The notes under the pieces were generated by a model. The model was not told the origin of the DNA. It worked only from the letters and a program-made list of their open reading frames with translations, and made no database searches. 64,000 nt of DNA from Nemertoderma westbladi (lineage: Eukaryota; Xenacoelomorpha; Nemertodermatida; Nemertodermatidae). The position numbers and the translations under genes were made by a program. Positions 1-13,070 of this stretch are shown here, in pieces. The DNA is taken from contig JAUCBJ010007278.1 of assembly GCA_032718475.1 (NCBI GenBank), positions 1-64,000 on the forward strand, in the 5' to 3' direction. Position 1 is the first letter of the stretch. Each line of letters opens with the position of its first letter.

Positions 1-220
1 ATGGGTAACTAGGGCAACCTTCCCAAGCCGGCTGGCCAATCGAACAGCTCAGATCCCTCCTAAAGGATTCCAACGCCTTGGAGGGGGGAACTGGTTAGCA
101 AAGAAAACAAATCAGTCATATCCCAGAAAAACCTTTACAGTAGGTTTCAGAGTATTTTAGCGTATGGGGGAAAAACTGGGTTGCGGGGCGAAGGGCCAGT
201 TACATCCCACAGAAGCTTTT
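1..220. other. Unassigned flank before satellite 1
   Basis: No gene, RNA or repeat recognised. It is moderately GC-rich compared with the AT-rich DNA elsewhere and changes abruptly into the 24-bp array at about 221. Confidence 0.5.
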
Positions 221-3200
221 ACAAGTAACGTCTGATATTGTGTAACAAGTAACGTCTGATAATGTGTAACAAGTAACGTCTGATATTGTGTAACAAGTAA
301 CGTCTGATATTGTGTAACAAAGAACGTCTGATATTGTGTAACAAGTAACGTCTGATAATGTGTAACAAGTAACGTCTGATATTGTGTAACAAGTAACGTC
401 TGATATTGTGTAACAAGTAACGTCTGATATTGTGTAACAAGTAACGTCTGATATTGTGTAACAAGTAACGTCTGATAATGTGTAACAAGTAACGTCTGAT
501 ATTGTGTAACAAGTAACGTCTGATATTGTGTAACAAGTAACGTCTGATATTGTGTAACAAGTAACGTCTGATATTGTGTAACAAGTAACGTCTGATAATG
601 TGTAACAAGTAACGTCTGATATTGTGTAACAAGTAACGTCTGATATTGTGTAACAAGTAACGTCTGATAATGTGTAACAAGTAACGTCTGATATTGTGTA
701 ACAAGTAACGTCTGATATTGTGTAACAAGTAACGTCTGATATTGTGTAACAAGTAACGTCTGATATTGTGTAACAAGTAACGTCTGATATTGTGTAACAA
801 GTAACGTCTGATATTGTGTAACAAGTAACGTCTGATATTGTGTAACAAGTAACGTCTGATATTGTGTAACAAGTAACGTCTGATATTGTGTAACAAGTAA
901 CGTCTGATATTGTGTAACAAGTAACGTCTGATATTGTGTAACAAAGAACGTCTGATATTGTGTAACAAGTAACGTCTGATAATGTGTAACAAGTAACGTC
1001 TGATATTGTGTAACAAGTAACGTCTGATATTGTGTAACAAGTAACGTCTGATATTGTGTAACAAGTAACGTCTGATAATGTGTAACAAGTAACGTCTGAT
1101 ATTGTGTAACAAGTAACGTCTGATATTGTGTAACAAAGAACGTCTGATATTGTGTAACAAGTAACGTCTGATATTGTGTAACAAGTAACGTCTGATATTG
1201 TGTAACAAGTAACGTCTGATATTGTGTAACAAGTAACGGCTGATATTGTGTAACAAGTAACGTCTGCTAATTTGTAACAATTAACGTCTGATATTGTGTA
1301 ACAAGTAACGTCTGATATTGTGTAACAAGTAACGTCTGATATTGTGTAACAAGTAACGTCTGATATTGTGTAACAAGTAACGTCTGATATTGTGTAACAA
1401 GTAACGGCTGATATTGTGTAACAAGTAACGTCTGCTAATTTGTAACAATTAACGTCTGATATTGTGTAACAAGTAACGTCTGATATTGTGTAACAAGTAA
1501 CGGCTGATATTGTGTAACAAGTAACGGCTGATATTGTGTAACAAGTAACGTCTGATATTGTGTAACAAGTAACGTCTGATATTGTGTAACAAGTAACGGC
1601 TGATATTGTGTAACAAGTAACGGCTGATATTGTGTAACAAGTAACGGCTGATATTGTGTAACAAGTAACGTCTGATATTGTGTAACAAGTAACGTCTGAT
1701 ATTGTGTAACAAGTAACGTCTGTGTAACAATTAACGTCTGATATTGTGTAACAAGTAACGTCTGATATTGTGTAACAAGTAACGTCTGATATTGTGTAAC
1801 AAGTAACGTCTGTGTAACAATTAACGTCTGATATTGTGTAACAAGTAACGTCTGATATTGTGTAACAAGTAACGTCTGATATTGTGTAACAAGTAACGTC
1901 TGATATTGTGTAACAAGTAACGTCTGATATTGTGTAACAAGTAACGGCTGATATTGTGTAACAAGTAACGTCTGATATTGTGTAACAAGTAACGTCTGAT
2001 ATTGTGTAACAAGTAACGTCTGTGTAACAATTAACGTCTGATATTGTGTAACAAGTAACGTCTGATATTGTGTAACAAGTAACGGCTGATATTGTGTAAC
2101 AAGTAACGGCTGATATTGTGTAACAAGTAACGGCTGATATTGTGTAACAAGTAACGTCTGATATTGTGTAACAAGTAACGTCTGATATTGTGTAACAAGT
2201 AACGTCTGTGTAACAATTAACGTCTGATATTGTGTAACAAGTAACGGCTGATATTGTGTAACAAGTAACGTCTGATATTGTGTAACAAGTAACGTCTGAT
2301 ATTGTGTAACAAAGAACGTCTGATATTGTGTAACAAGTAACGTCTGATATTGTGTAACAAGTAACGGCTGATAATGTGTAACAAGTAACGGCTGATATTG
2401 TGTAACAAGTAACGTCTGATATTGTGTAACAAGTAACGGCTGATATTGTGTAACAAGTAACGTCTGATATTGTGTAACAAGTAACGTCTGATATTGTGTA
2501 ACAAGTAACGGCTGATAATGTGTAACAATTAACGTCTGATATTGTGTAACAAGTAACGTCTGATATTGTGTAACAAGTAACGTCTGATATTGTGTAACAA
2601 GTAACGTCTGATATTGTGTAACAAAGAACGTCTGATATTGTGTAACAAGTAACGTCTGATATTGTGTAACAAGTAACGTCTGATATTGTGTAACAAGTAA
2701 CGGCTGATATTGTGTAACAAGTAACGTCTGATATTGTGTAACAAGTAACGTCTGATATTGTGTAACAAGTAACGTCTGATATTGTGTAACAAGTAACGTC
2801 TGATATTGTGTAACAAGTAACGTCTGATATTGTGTAACAAGTAACGGCTGATAATGTGTAACAATTAACGTCTGATATTGTGTAACAAGTAACGTCTGAT
2901 ATTGTGTAACAAAGAACGTCTGATATTGTGTAACAAGTAACGTCTGATATTGTGTAACAAGTAACGTCTGATATTGTGTAACAAGTAACGTCTGATATTG
3001 TGTAACAAGTAACGTCTGATATTGTGTAACAAGTAACGTCTGATATTGTGTAACAAGTAACGTCTGATATTGTGTAACAAGTAAGGTCTGATATTGTGTA
3101 ACAAGTAACGTCTGATATTGTGTAACAAGTAACGTCTGATATTGTGTAACAAGTAACGTCTGATATTGTGTAACAAGTAACGTCTGATATTGTGTAACAA

Positions 3201-5215
3201 GTAACGTCTGATATTGTGTAACAAGTAACGTCTGATATTGTGTAACAAGTAAGGTCTGATATTGTGTAACAAGTAACGTCTGATATTGTGTAACAAGTAA
3301 CGTCTGATATTGTGTAACAAGTAACGTCTGATATTGTGTAACAAGTAACGTCTGGTATTGTGTAACAAGTAACGTCTGATATTGTGTAACAAGTAAGGTC
3401 TGATATTGTGTAACAAGTAACGTCTGATATTGTGTAACAAGTAACGTCTGATATTGTGTAACAAGTAACGTCTGATATTGTGTAACAAGTAACGTCTGGT
3501 ATTGTGTAACAAGTAACGTCTGATATTGTGTAACAAGTAAGGTCTGATATTGTGTAACAAGTAACGTCTGATATTGTGTAACAAGTAAGGTCTGATATTG
3601 TGTAACAAGTAACGGCTGATATTGTGTAACAAGTAACGTCTGATATTGTGTAACAAGTAACGTCTGATATTGTGTAACAAGTAACGGCTGATATTGTGTA
3701 ACAAGTAACGTCTGATATTGTGTAACAAGTAACGGCTGATATTGTGTAACAAGTAACGTCTGATATTGTGTAACAAGTAACGGCTGATATTGTGTAACAA
3801 GTAACGTCTGATATTGTGTAACAAGTAACGTCTGATATTGTGTAACAAGTAACGTCTGATATTGTGTAACAAGTAACGTCTGATATTGTGTAACAAGTAA
3901 CGTCTGATATTGTGTAACAAGTAACGGTCTGATATTGTGTAACAAGTAACGGCTGATATTGTGTAACAAGTAACGTCTGATATTGTGTAACAAGTAACGT
4001 CTGATATTGTGTAACAAGTAACGGCTGATATTGTGTAACAAGTAACGTCTGATATTGTGTAACAAGTAACGTCTGATATTGTGTAACAAGTAACGTCTGA
4101 TATTGTGTAACAAGTAACGGCTGATATTGTGTAACAAGTAACGTCTGATATTGTGTAACAAGTAACGGCTGATATTGTGTAACAAGTAACGTCTGATATT
4201 GTGTAACAAGTAACGTCTGATATTGTGTAACAAGTAACGTCTGATATTGTGTAACAAGTAACGTCTGATATTGTGTAACAAGTAACGTCTGATAATGTGT
4301 AACAAGTAACGTCTGATAATGTGTAACAAGTAACGTCTGATATTGTGTAACAGGTAACGTCTGATATTGTGTAACAAGTAACGGCTGATATTGTGTAACA
4401 AGTAACGTCTGATATTGTGTAACAAGTAACGTCTGATATTGTGTAACAAGTAACGTCTGATATTGTGTAACAAGTAACGGCTGATATTGTGTAACAAGTA
4501 ACGTCTGATATTGTGTAACAAGTAACGGCTGATATTGTGTGTAACAAGTAACGTCTGATATTGTGTAACAAGTAACGTCTGATATTGTGTAACAAGTAAC
4601 GTCTGATATTGTGTAACAAGTAACGTCTGATATTGTGTAACAAGTAACGTCTGATAATGTGTAACAAGTAACGTCTGATAATGTGTAACAAGTAACGGCT
4701 GATATTGTGTAACAAGTAACGTCTGATATTGTGTAACAAGTAACGTCTGATATTGTGTAACAAGTAACGTCTGATATTGTGTAACAAGTAACGTCTGATA
4801 TTGTGTAACAAGTAACGTCTGATATTGTGTAACAAGTAACGTCTGATATTGTGTAACAAGTAACGTCTGATATTGTGTAACAAGTAACGTCTGATAATGT
4901 GTAACAAGTAACGTCTGATAATGTGTAACAAGTAACGTCTGATATTGTGTAACAAGTAACCTCTGATATTGTGTAACAAAGAACGTCTGATATTGTGTAA
5001 CAAGTAACGTCTGATAATGTGTAACAAGTAACGTCTGATATTGTGTAACAAGTAACGTCTGATAATGTGTAACAAGTAACGTCTGATATTGTGTAACAAG
5101 TAACGTCTGATAATTAGTAACAAGTAACGTCTGATATTGTGTAACAAGTAACGTCTGATATTGTGTAACAAGTAACGTCTGATATTGTGTAACAAGTAAC
5201 GTCTGTGTAACAATA
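221..5215. repeat. Satellite 1: 24-bp tandem array, about 208 units
   Basis: The repeat unit is 24 bp, core AAGTAACGTCTGATATTG followed by TGTAAC. The main variants are GATATT/GATAAT, CGTC/CGGC, AAGTAACG/AAGAACG and AAGGTC. Short units (GTCTGTGTAACAATTAACG) recur near 1720, 1810, 2020 and 2205 and mark higher-order duplications. Single-base and 2-bp changes near 3927 and 4535 shift the frame. Because 24 is divisible by 3 and most units lack stops in some frames, long repetitive ORFs result; they are composition artefacts, not genes. The array lies beyond the 3' end of RAP1GDS1. Confidence 0.98.
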
Positions 5216-5501
5216 AGGAATTATTATTTATTTAATATAAATTTTTTCGTTGTATTTTCACCCCCAACCATTACTTAAACTAATAGCAAGGACAACTCTG
5301 CCATTAACTCTTTTTGATGTTTGATAAGCCTTTCAAATATTTATATATAGTGTAGGGCAGCTCATGTTGCAGCTTGTGATTTATAATAAATTAAATAGAA
5401 ATCATGCTGTTTGACTTAAAACATAACTCATACAACTTCCAGCAATTACATACACCATGTCCTAGAATATAACATCGTTATTCAGGCAGGTACCGGCCCC
5501 C
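5216..5501. other. AT-rich spacer, nothing recognised
   Basis: Unique-looking AT-rich DNA between satellite 1 and the foldback element. No ORF or RNA gene seen. Confidence 0.5.
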
Positions 5502-6060
5502 ATTCTTCAACTTTAGTGATTTGTTGGTACTGTAAGAAAGCTGACCGTGCAAGAATTACAAATATGTAACACAATCTGATAGTAAACTATTAATAATTAT
5601 TCATAATAATAATTATTATTATATTATGAATTATTTATAATAATAATATTTATTATTATTATTATTGCTTATCGAGCAAATTAATAAATAAATCTTAATT
5701 TCGTCATAAAATAGCTGAGATATGGGAGTTATAATGTTACATGGTTTTGCATCTACGCGAGGCTATTTTATTCTATTTAATAAATACATCATATTACGGA
5801 ACATATTGTTTATCTCATACGTAGCTGGGCCACAATGCACCTCTTTAATCATACTATTACGTAGATATTCATACATAACAAAATGTTCCAGAATATAGTT
5901 TATTTATTTATTGTATAGAATAAAATAGCCTCGCTCAGTGCATACTCAAGCAACTTTTAACCGCTCATATTTCAGATATTTCATGACGAAAATCAGATTG
6001 TGTTACATAATATTTTGAATCCTTACACGACCAACAAATCATTAAACGAGGTTGAAGAAT
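5502..6060. mobile_element. Foldback/MITE-like long imperfect palindrome
   Basis: The left arm begins near 5502 with ATTCTTCAAC and runs through TGATTTGTTGGT, TGTAACACAATCTGAT and CGAGGCTATTTTATTCTAT. The same blocks occur in reverse-complement order on the right, ending GTTGAAGAAT at 6060. Arms are roughly 200-290 bp. The left arm carries an extra AT-rich block (about 5588-5690) and the centre is near 5800-5900. It has no coding capacity. This architecture fits a foldback transposon or MITE; no clear target-site duplication was found. Confidence 0.72.
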
Positions 6061-6760
6061 AATAACTGCGGTGAAACTGGTGCAATATCGACGGGGGGGG
6101 GGATTGGCAGGTTCCTGAATAACGACACTGTATATTCTAAGCCATTTGTGTACCGGAGTTAAAAAAAAAATGAAGCATTTTAAAAAACCAATATAAAAAC
6201 GGCCCTTCAGAAATGAGTCTATTTTTGAACCGAAAAACAACTTAATTTATGATATGAACTAGAAATGAGTTAATTACATTCACAAATTAATAAAAATTAG
6301 TTAAGTTTCTCAGTATTGTATCAACGTTATTCTCTGCAGCTCAAATTGGAGGAACTATGGGACTGTATGTTGGGGCCAGTATTCTCACGTTATTCGAGAT
6401 CCTGGAATTCTTCATAAGGATAATAACATTTACACTTCCTACAAACTCTTAATTATAATATATAAAAGATTGTGAGACTATTGGTAAATATATATTTCAT
6501 TGCTTTAAAAATATAATAATATATTGATTAAGTAGCGCCATGTAAATACACTAAATTAAATTTTATTAATTAAATACATAATTTAATACATCAGTGGTGT
6601 CAGCTGGGTTTCCAAGGGGATTGTTGCTGGAAAAAATTGCAATATTAATTCAACAGGATGATAATATTAATTAAATACGCAGATAAAATATGTTTTCTTA
6701 CTTATCTATCATACACCAGGAAATTAATAAATTATATAATATTATATACCTAATCAGTGG
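6061..6760. other. AT-rich spacer with short poly-G tract
   Basis: No gene seen. It contains a run of about 10 G near 6092 and several AT-rich low-complexity stretches. The short open frame at 5965-6240 lies mostly in the foldback arm and resembles nothing. Confidence 0.5.
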
Positions 6761-7184
6761 CGTCTGACTATCTCTCTGTCTATGTCTGTGTCTAGGTATG
6801 AGTCTCTCGTTCTGTCTCTCGTCTGTGTCTCTGTTGGTGTATATGTCTGTGTCTGTGTCCGTGTCTATGTCTGTGTATCTCTGTCTGTGTTTCTCTGCCT
6901 GCGTTTCTCTGCCTGCGTTTCTCTGTCTGTATCTCTCTGTCTGTGTCTATCTGTCTGTGTCTCTCTGTCCAAGTTCGTGTCCGTGTCTCTGTCTGTGTCT
7001 CTCTGTCTGTGTCTCTCTGTCTGTATCTCTCTGTCTGTGTCTCTCTGTCTGTGTCTCTCTGTCTGTGTCTATCTGTCTGTGTCTCTCTGTCCATGTTCGT
7101 GTCCGTGTCTATGTCTGTGTCTCTCTGTCTGTATCTCTCTGTCTGAGTCTCTTTGTCTGCGTTTCTCTGTCTGCGTTTCTCTGG
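6761..7184. repeat. Satellite 2, left part: 14-bp array
   Basis: Tandem 14-mers of the form TCTCTCTGTCTGTG with variants such as TCTGCGTT, TCTGTATC and CCATGTTCGTGTCCG. The same array resumes at 7768 after a LINE fragment, so the two parts were once contiguous. The serine/cysteine/leucine/valine ORFs here are artefacts of a 42-nt (3 x 14) coding period. Confidence 0.95.
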
Positions 7185-7767
7185 TGAGGACCTTCGAATA
7201 CGTAAGGGAAAGGCATGGGCAGCCTTTAATAGGTTTTCCTGGATTTGGAAGTCACCGATAATAATCGGAAACTTAAGGTCCGATTATTTAGAGCAGCAGT
7301 AGTTCCAGTACTAATCTATGGGAGTCCATGCTGGGCTCTAACTGCTGAGGACACCAAATCTCTGGATGACACGTTCTCAAGAATGCTACGCCGGGTTCAT
7401 TGTGTCAAGTACAATGCACACATCTCCAACCAGACACTATATAACATTGGAGGTGTCTCATTGGTTCCCCCAAGCTTGACACTAGAACAAAATCGCCTCC
7501 GCTTTGCAGGACATTGCTTTCGCCGTGAGGACCAGCCAGTGCATAATCTTGTACTTTGGCAGCCTCATGGAGTGAATAAGCATGGTGGACAGCCCATGAC
7601 TTTCTTGAGACGCATCTTAAAGGACACTGGCCTTGAAGATGCGGATGATCTAGCAAATGTCATGGGTGATAGGGAGTTGTGGCGGTGCAATTTTGTCGAT
7701 AAGCCGGCACAGCATTCTTAAAAATGCAGCTGTAATGCAGCATGCCGATCCTAGTAGTAGTAGTAGT
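7185..7767 (+). mobile_element. 5'-truncated RTE-type LINE copy inside satellite 2
   Basis: This is a plus-strand copy of the last roughly 570 bp of the RTE element found on the minus strand at 38904-42792. An open frame up to 7721 matches the C-terminus of that element's reverse transcriptase, including YGSPCWAL and FAGHCFRRED, and ends at the same stop after KPAQHS. The copy ends in a (TAG)n tail (about 7752-7767) directly before the satellite resumes. 5' truncation plus a simple 3' tail is the normal result of target-primed reverse transcription. Confidence 0.93.
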
Positions 7768-10700
7768 CTCTCTGTCTGCGTTTCTCTGACTGTGTCTCTC
7801 TGTCTGCGTTTCTCTGTCTGTGTCTCTTCGTCGGTGTCTCTCTGTCTGCGTTTCTCTGACTGTGTCTCTCTGTCTGTGTCTCTCTGCCTGTGTCTATTTG
7901 CCTGCGTTTCTCTGTCTGTGTCTCTTTGTCTGTCTGTCTGCGTTTCTCTGTATGTGTCTCTCTGACAGTGTCTCTCTGTCTGTGTCTCTCTGTCCGTGTC
8001 TCTCTGCCTGCGTTTCTCTGACTGTGTCTCTCTGTCTGTGTCTCTCTGTCTGCGTTTCCCTGTCTGTGTCTCTCTGTCTATGTCTCTTTGTCTGCGTTTC
8101 TCTGTCTGCGTTTCTCTGACTGTGTATCTCTGCCTGCGTTTCTCTGTCTGTGTCTCTTCGTCTGTGTCTCTCTGTCGGCGTTTCTCTGTCTGCATTTCTC
8201 TGACTGTGTCTCTCTGTCTGTGTCTCTCTGCCTGTGTCTCTTTGCCTGCGTTTCTCTGTCTGCGTCTCTTTGTCTGTCTGTCTGCGTTTCTCTGTATGTG
8301 TTTCTCTGTCTGTGTCTCTCTGTCTGTGTTTCTCTGCCTGTGTCTCTTTGTCTGCGTTTCTCTGTCTGTGTCTCTTTGTCTGTGTCTCTTTGTCTGTGTC
8401 TCTCTGTCTGCGTTTCTCTATCTGTGTCTCTCTGCCTGTGTCTCTTTGTCTGCGTTTCTCTGTCTGTCTCTTTGTCTGTGTCTCTCTGTCTGCGTTTCTC
8501 TGTCTGTGTCTCTTTGTTTGTGTCTCTCTGTCTGTTTCTCTCTGCCAGTGTCTCTTTGTCTGCGTTTCTCTGTCTGTGTCTCTCTGTCTGCGTTTCTCTG
8601 TCTGTGTCTCTCTGTCTGCGTTTCTCTGTCTGTGTCTCTTTGTCTGTGTCTCTCTGTCTGTTTCTCTCTGTCTGTGTCTCTTTGTCTGTGTCCTTTGTCT
8701 GCGTTTCTCTGTCTGCGTTTCTCTGTCTGTGTCTCTCTGTCTGCGTTTCCCTGTCTGCGTTTCTCTGTCTGTGTCTCTCTATCTGTGTCTCTTTGTCTGT
8801 GTCTCACTGTCTGCGTTTCTCTGTCTGTGTCTCTCTGTCTGTGTCTCTTTGTCTGTGTCTCTCTGTCTGCGTTTCTCTGTCTGTGTCACTCTGTCTGCGT
8901 TTCCCTGTCTGTGTCTCTCTGTCTGTGTCTCTCTGTCTGTGTCTCTTTGTCTGTGTCTCTCTGTCTGTGTCACTCTGTCTGCGTTTCCCTGTCTGTGTCT
9001 CTCTGTCTGTGTCTCTCTGTCTGTGTCTCTCTGTCTGTGTCTCTTTGTCTGTGTCTCTCTGTCTGCGTTTCTCTGTTTGGATCTCTTTGTATGTGTCTCT
9101 CTGTCTGCGTTTCTCTGTTTGTGTCTCTCTGTCTGTGTCTCTTTGTCTGTGTCTCTCTGTCTGCGTTTCTCTGTCTGTGTCTCTCTGTCTGTGTCTCTAA
9201 ATGTGACTCTGCTGTGTCTCTGTCTCTCTGACCGTGTCTCTGTCTGTGTCTCTCTGTCTGCGTTTCTCTGTCTGTGTCTCTCTGTCTGTGTCTCTCTGAC
9301 CGTGTCTCTGTCTGTGTCTCTCTGTCTACGTTTCTCTGTCTGTGTCTCTCTGTCTGTGTCTCTCTGACCGTGTCTCTGTCTGTGTCTCTCTGTCTACGTT
9401 TCTCTGTCTGTGTCTCTCTGTCTGTGTCTCTCTGACCGTGTCTCTGTCTGTGTCTCTCTGTCTGTGTCTCCCTGTCTGCGTTTCTCTGTCTGTGTCTCTC
9501 TGTCTGTGTCTCTCTGTCTCTGTCTCTCTGACCGTGTCTCTGCCTGTGTCTCTCTGTCTGCGTTTCTCTGTCTGTGTCTCTCGGCCTGTGTCTCTCTGAC
9601 CGTGTCTCTGTCTGTGTCTCCCTGTCTGCGTTTCTCTGTCTGTGTCTCTCTGTATGTGTCTCTCTGACCGTGTCTCTGTCTGTGTCTCTCTGTCTGTGTC
9701 TCTTTGTATGTGTCTCTCTGTTTACGTTTATCTGTCTGTGCCTCTCTGCCCGTGTCTCTATGTATGTGTCTCTCTGTCCATGTTCGTGTCCGTGTCTATG
9801 TCTGTGTCTCTCTGTCTGTATGTCTCTGTCTGAGTCTCTCTGCCTGTGTCTCTTTGTCTGTGTCTCTCTGTCTGCGTTTCTCTGTCTGTGTCTCTCTGCC
9901 TGTGTCTCTCTGCCTGTGTCTCTTTGTCTGCGTCTCTCTATCTGCGTTTCTCTGTCTGTGTCTCTATGTTTGTGTCTCTCTGTCTGTTTCTCTCTGCCAG
10001 TGTCTCTTTGTCTGCGTTTCTCTGTCTGTGTCTCTCTGTCTGTGTCTCTCTGTCTGCGTTTCTCTGTGTGTGTCTCTCTGTCTGCGTTTCTCTGTCTGTG
10101 TCTCTATGTTTGTGTCTCTCTGTCTGTGTCTCTTTGTCTGCGTTTCTCTGTCTGTGTCTCTCTGTCAGCGTTTCTCTGTCTGTGTCTCTTTGTCTGTGTC
10201 TCTCTGTCTGTTTCTCTCTGCCTGTGTCTCTTTGTCTGCGTTTCTCTGTCTGTGTCTGTCTGTTTCTCTCTGCCTGTGTCTCTTTGTCTGCATTTCTCTG
10301 TCTGTGTCTCTCTGTCTGTGTCTATTTGTCTCTGTCTCTCTGTCTGCGTTTCTCTGTCTGTGTCTCTTTGTCTGTGTCTCTCTGTCTGCGTTTCTCTGTC
10401 TGTGTCTCTCTGTCTGCGTTTCTCTGTCTGTGTCTCTTTGTCTGTGTCTCTCTGTCTGTTTCTCTCTGCCTGTGTCTCTTTGTCTGCGTTTCTCTGTCTG
10501 TGTCTCTTTGTCTGTGTTTCTCTGTCTGTTTCTCTCTGCCTGTGCCTCTGTCTCTCTGACCGTGTCTCTGTCTGTGCCTCTCTGTCTGTGTCTCTAAATG
10601 TGACTCTGCTGTGTCTCTGTCTCTCTGACCGTGTCTCTGTCTGTGTCTCTCTGTCTGTGTCTCTCTGACCGTGTCTCTGCTGTGTCTCTGTCTCTCTGAC

Positions 10701-11290
10701 CGTGTCTCTGTCTGTGTCTCTCTGACCGTGACTCTAATGTGTCTCTGTCTCTCTGACCGTGTCTCTGTCTGTGTCTCTCTGTCTGTGTCTCTCTGACCAT
10801 GTCTCTGTCTGTGCCTCTCTGTCTGCGTTTCTCTGTGTGTGTCTCTCTGTCTGTGTCTCTCTGACCGTGTCTCTGTCTGTGTCTCTCTGTCTGCGTTTCT
10901 CTGTCTGTGTCTCTCTGTCTGTGTCTCTAAATGTGACTCTGCTGTGTCTCTGTCTCTCAGACCGTGTCTCTGTCTGTGTCTCTCTGTCTGTGTCTCTAAA
11001 TGTGACTCTGCTGTGGCTCTGTCTCTCTGACCGTGATTCTGCTGTGTCTCTGTCTCTCTGACCGTGTCTCTGTCTGTGTCTCTCTGTCTGTGTCTCTAAA
11101 TGTGACTCTGCTGTGTCTCTGTCTCTCTGACCGTGTCTCTGTCTGTGTCTCTCTGTCTGTGTCTCTAAATGTGACTCTGCTGTGTCTCTCTGACTGTTTC
11201 TCTGCCTGTGTCTCTAAATGTGACTCTGCTGTGTCTCTGTCTCTCTGACCGTGACTCTGCTGTGTCTCTGTCTCTCTGACCGTGTATATA
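7768..11290. repeat. Satellite 2, right part: 14-bp array with higher-order variants
   Basis: Tandem 14-mers TCTCTCTGTCTGTG / TCTCTGTCTGCGTT. From about 9190 onward new subunits appear: TCTCTGACCGTG, and a block TCTAAATGTGACTCTGCTGTG that recurs up to the end. The array is therefore a graded higher-order repeat. Long plus and minus ORFs (for example 8088-9231 and 9574-10668) are artefacts of a stop-poor unit. Confidence 0.95.
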
Positions 11291-12825
11291 TCTGTCTATA
11301 TCTCATCAATGTCTGTATCCAATTATGATTCGAGAACGGCTCAAAGTATGAAGCTGAATTTTTACATAAATGAAATCAAATTTTACTTTCTTCATTAACA
11401 AATAATATATTTATAATCAAAAGCGTAAAATAAAACTATAGGACCAGCGGGAAAATGGGAAAAAATAATTAAAGTTATAAAGAAACATCGGCTGAGTGGA
11501 TTAAACAGAAAAACAAGAGTTCGTGACATTCCGACTGTCTGAAGACGAATGCCGGTACTACGGATAGTCAAATGTATATATAAAGAGATAACATTTATTC
11601 AAATATAATATAATAATTATACTTATAAGTATTTTTAAAGTACAAAATAATATTTAACAGATACAATAATTAATTAGGGATTATATTAAAATGTTGTTTA
11701 AATTATATTTTTTTTACTTTCTTGGCTCTAGAAGAAATCGCACAACAATGAAGCCTAAATGATTGACAGGCTCAGAGTTTGCTCAGACGGCCATAAAGCA
11801 TCGCCATCTGTCGCATAAAGTTACCAACCTGTATTATAAAGTTCTACACAAGAAATTACTACATGACGTTCTACGTACGTGGATAATCTACAAAGATAAT
11901 ATTTAATTTAAATTAAAAATTAACATAATCGATATTAAACCTCCATCTACATGAAATACAGTCTACAACTAAAACTCAGAATTTGTACTTAGAATGCAAT
12001 TATTTTATATAGGGATAGTTTAGCTGGATAGGGATTTAGGGATTTAGGGGATAGTCTTATATTGAACTTCGTGGGTTCTAGTTTATGATAAGAATGTCCT
12101 TGAAATAACAGATAGTGTGGCGCAATTAACTACAAGTGAAATTAGGTTTCGTAATGTTACAAAAAGTTTGAAATTAAAAGACCTAAAGCAGAGGAACAAC
12201 ATCAGGCATCTACGATAGCATTTATCGCATAAATATTAAATTAAATGTCGATTCTTTAGATATTAAATCCTAGTAAATTCAATATTCTAATGAAACCAAC
12301 GAACAAATAACTAGAAAAAGGAAAAAAGGTGGTGCCACAATATCTGAATATCTTAATAAAAAATAAGGATGTTATACTACTGTAACCATAACGATTGGTA
12401 TAAACATTGGTTATTTATCGTTATATCGTCATATCGTTATTTCGTTATGTCAACTTATCGACATTCTGAACGATTAATTAATTAACTTTAATATTGCAAT
12501 GTTATGAAAATTAATTTAATGATTAATGCAAGAAATCGCAGTTAACAAACACAACAAAGAAACAAAAAATATTAAACAATGAAAAAACTTAGTTACAATG
12601 GCTATCACCCACACTTTATAGAATGTATGTACCTAAATAATAGTCATTATTTCTAACTGATAGAATACTTTGCAGCTTTCAGACCTAATAGTCGGTTACG
12701 ACTTACGAGGATGTCACCAGAGCGATGAATAAGTCGACATAATGTAACAAAATATATTGCAGACACTACCAATAGAGTATCAATGATTAAAGATTGTTAC
12801 AACCGGGAAATGAATTTATTTATAC
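11291..12825. other. AT-rich 3' flank of RAP1GDS1, no gene seen
   Basis: Low-complexity, AT-rich sequence between satellite 2 and the RAP1GDS1 stop codon. On the minus strand an AATAAA hexamer lies at 12820-12815, only about 6 nt past the stop. It is too close to be the sole poly(A) signal, and the true 3' UTR end cannot be placed by eye. Confidence 0.5.
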
Positions 12826-13070
12826 CTAAAACTTCTCTAAAAGATTAACAATATCACTTTCTATCGCAGTGCCAATAAATTTGCCTCTGGTTTGTCTGCA
12901 CGTATCAATAATATTGCAATTGATTAATCGTTGATACAATTCCTTATCAGTAATAAGTTGAGATATAAATGTGACGGCGTTCGATACGACCTCTAGCGGA
13001 GAATTTAGTAAAACTTCAGTTAGCATTTCCTCTAGGGCGGTAATTCCGAGCAACTGATCTTTTATAAGTC
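12826..13070 (-). CDS. RAP1GDS1: RAP1GDS1 coding exon 8, with stop
   Basis: 245 nt, from the acceptor TTAATTTTTAG to a TAG stop at 12826-12828. The split codon A|GA gives Arg, then LIKDQLLGITALEEMLTEVL. The exon aligns over its whole length with the human C-terminus but is more divergent and ends in NLLEKF. It lies 10.7 kb from exon 7. Confidence 0.87.

Noticed and set aside
219-5213. Long minus-strand ORFs of YLLHNIRR, LLVTQYQT and TCYTISDV repeats
   Set aside because: They follow exactly from the 24-bp unit, which is divisible by 3 and poor in stops. Several frames are open at once, variants are not synonymous-biased, and the ORFs stop only at indels.
7245-7721. Stand-alone gene for a 158-aa protein
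   Set aside because: It is the C-terminus of the RTE reverse transcriptase in a 5'-truncated insertion, identical in arrangement to the end of the ORF at 38944.
6782-11248. Cys/Ser/Leu/Val-rich plus ORFs and Arg/Gln/Thr-rich minus ORFs
   Set aside because: Both are translations of the 14-bp pyrimidine-rich satellite. All three plus frames are open together and there is no signal of selection for protein.
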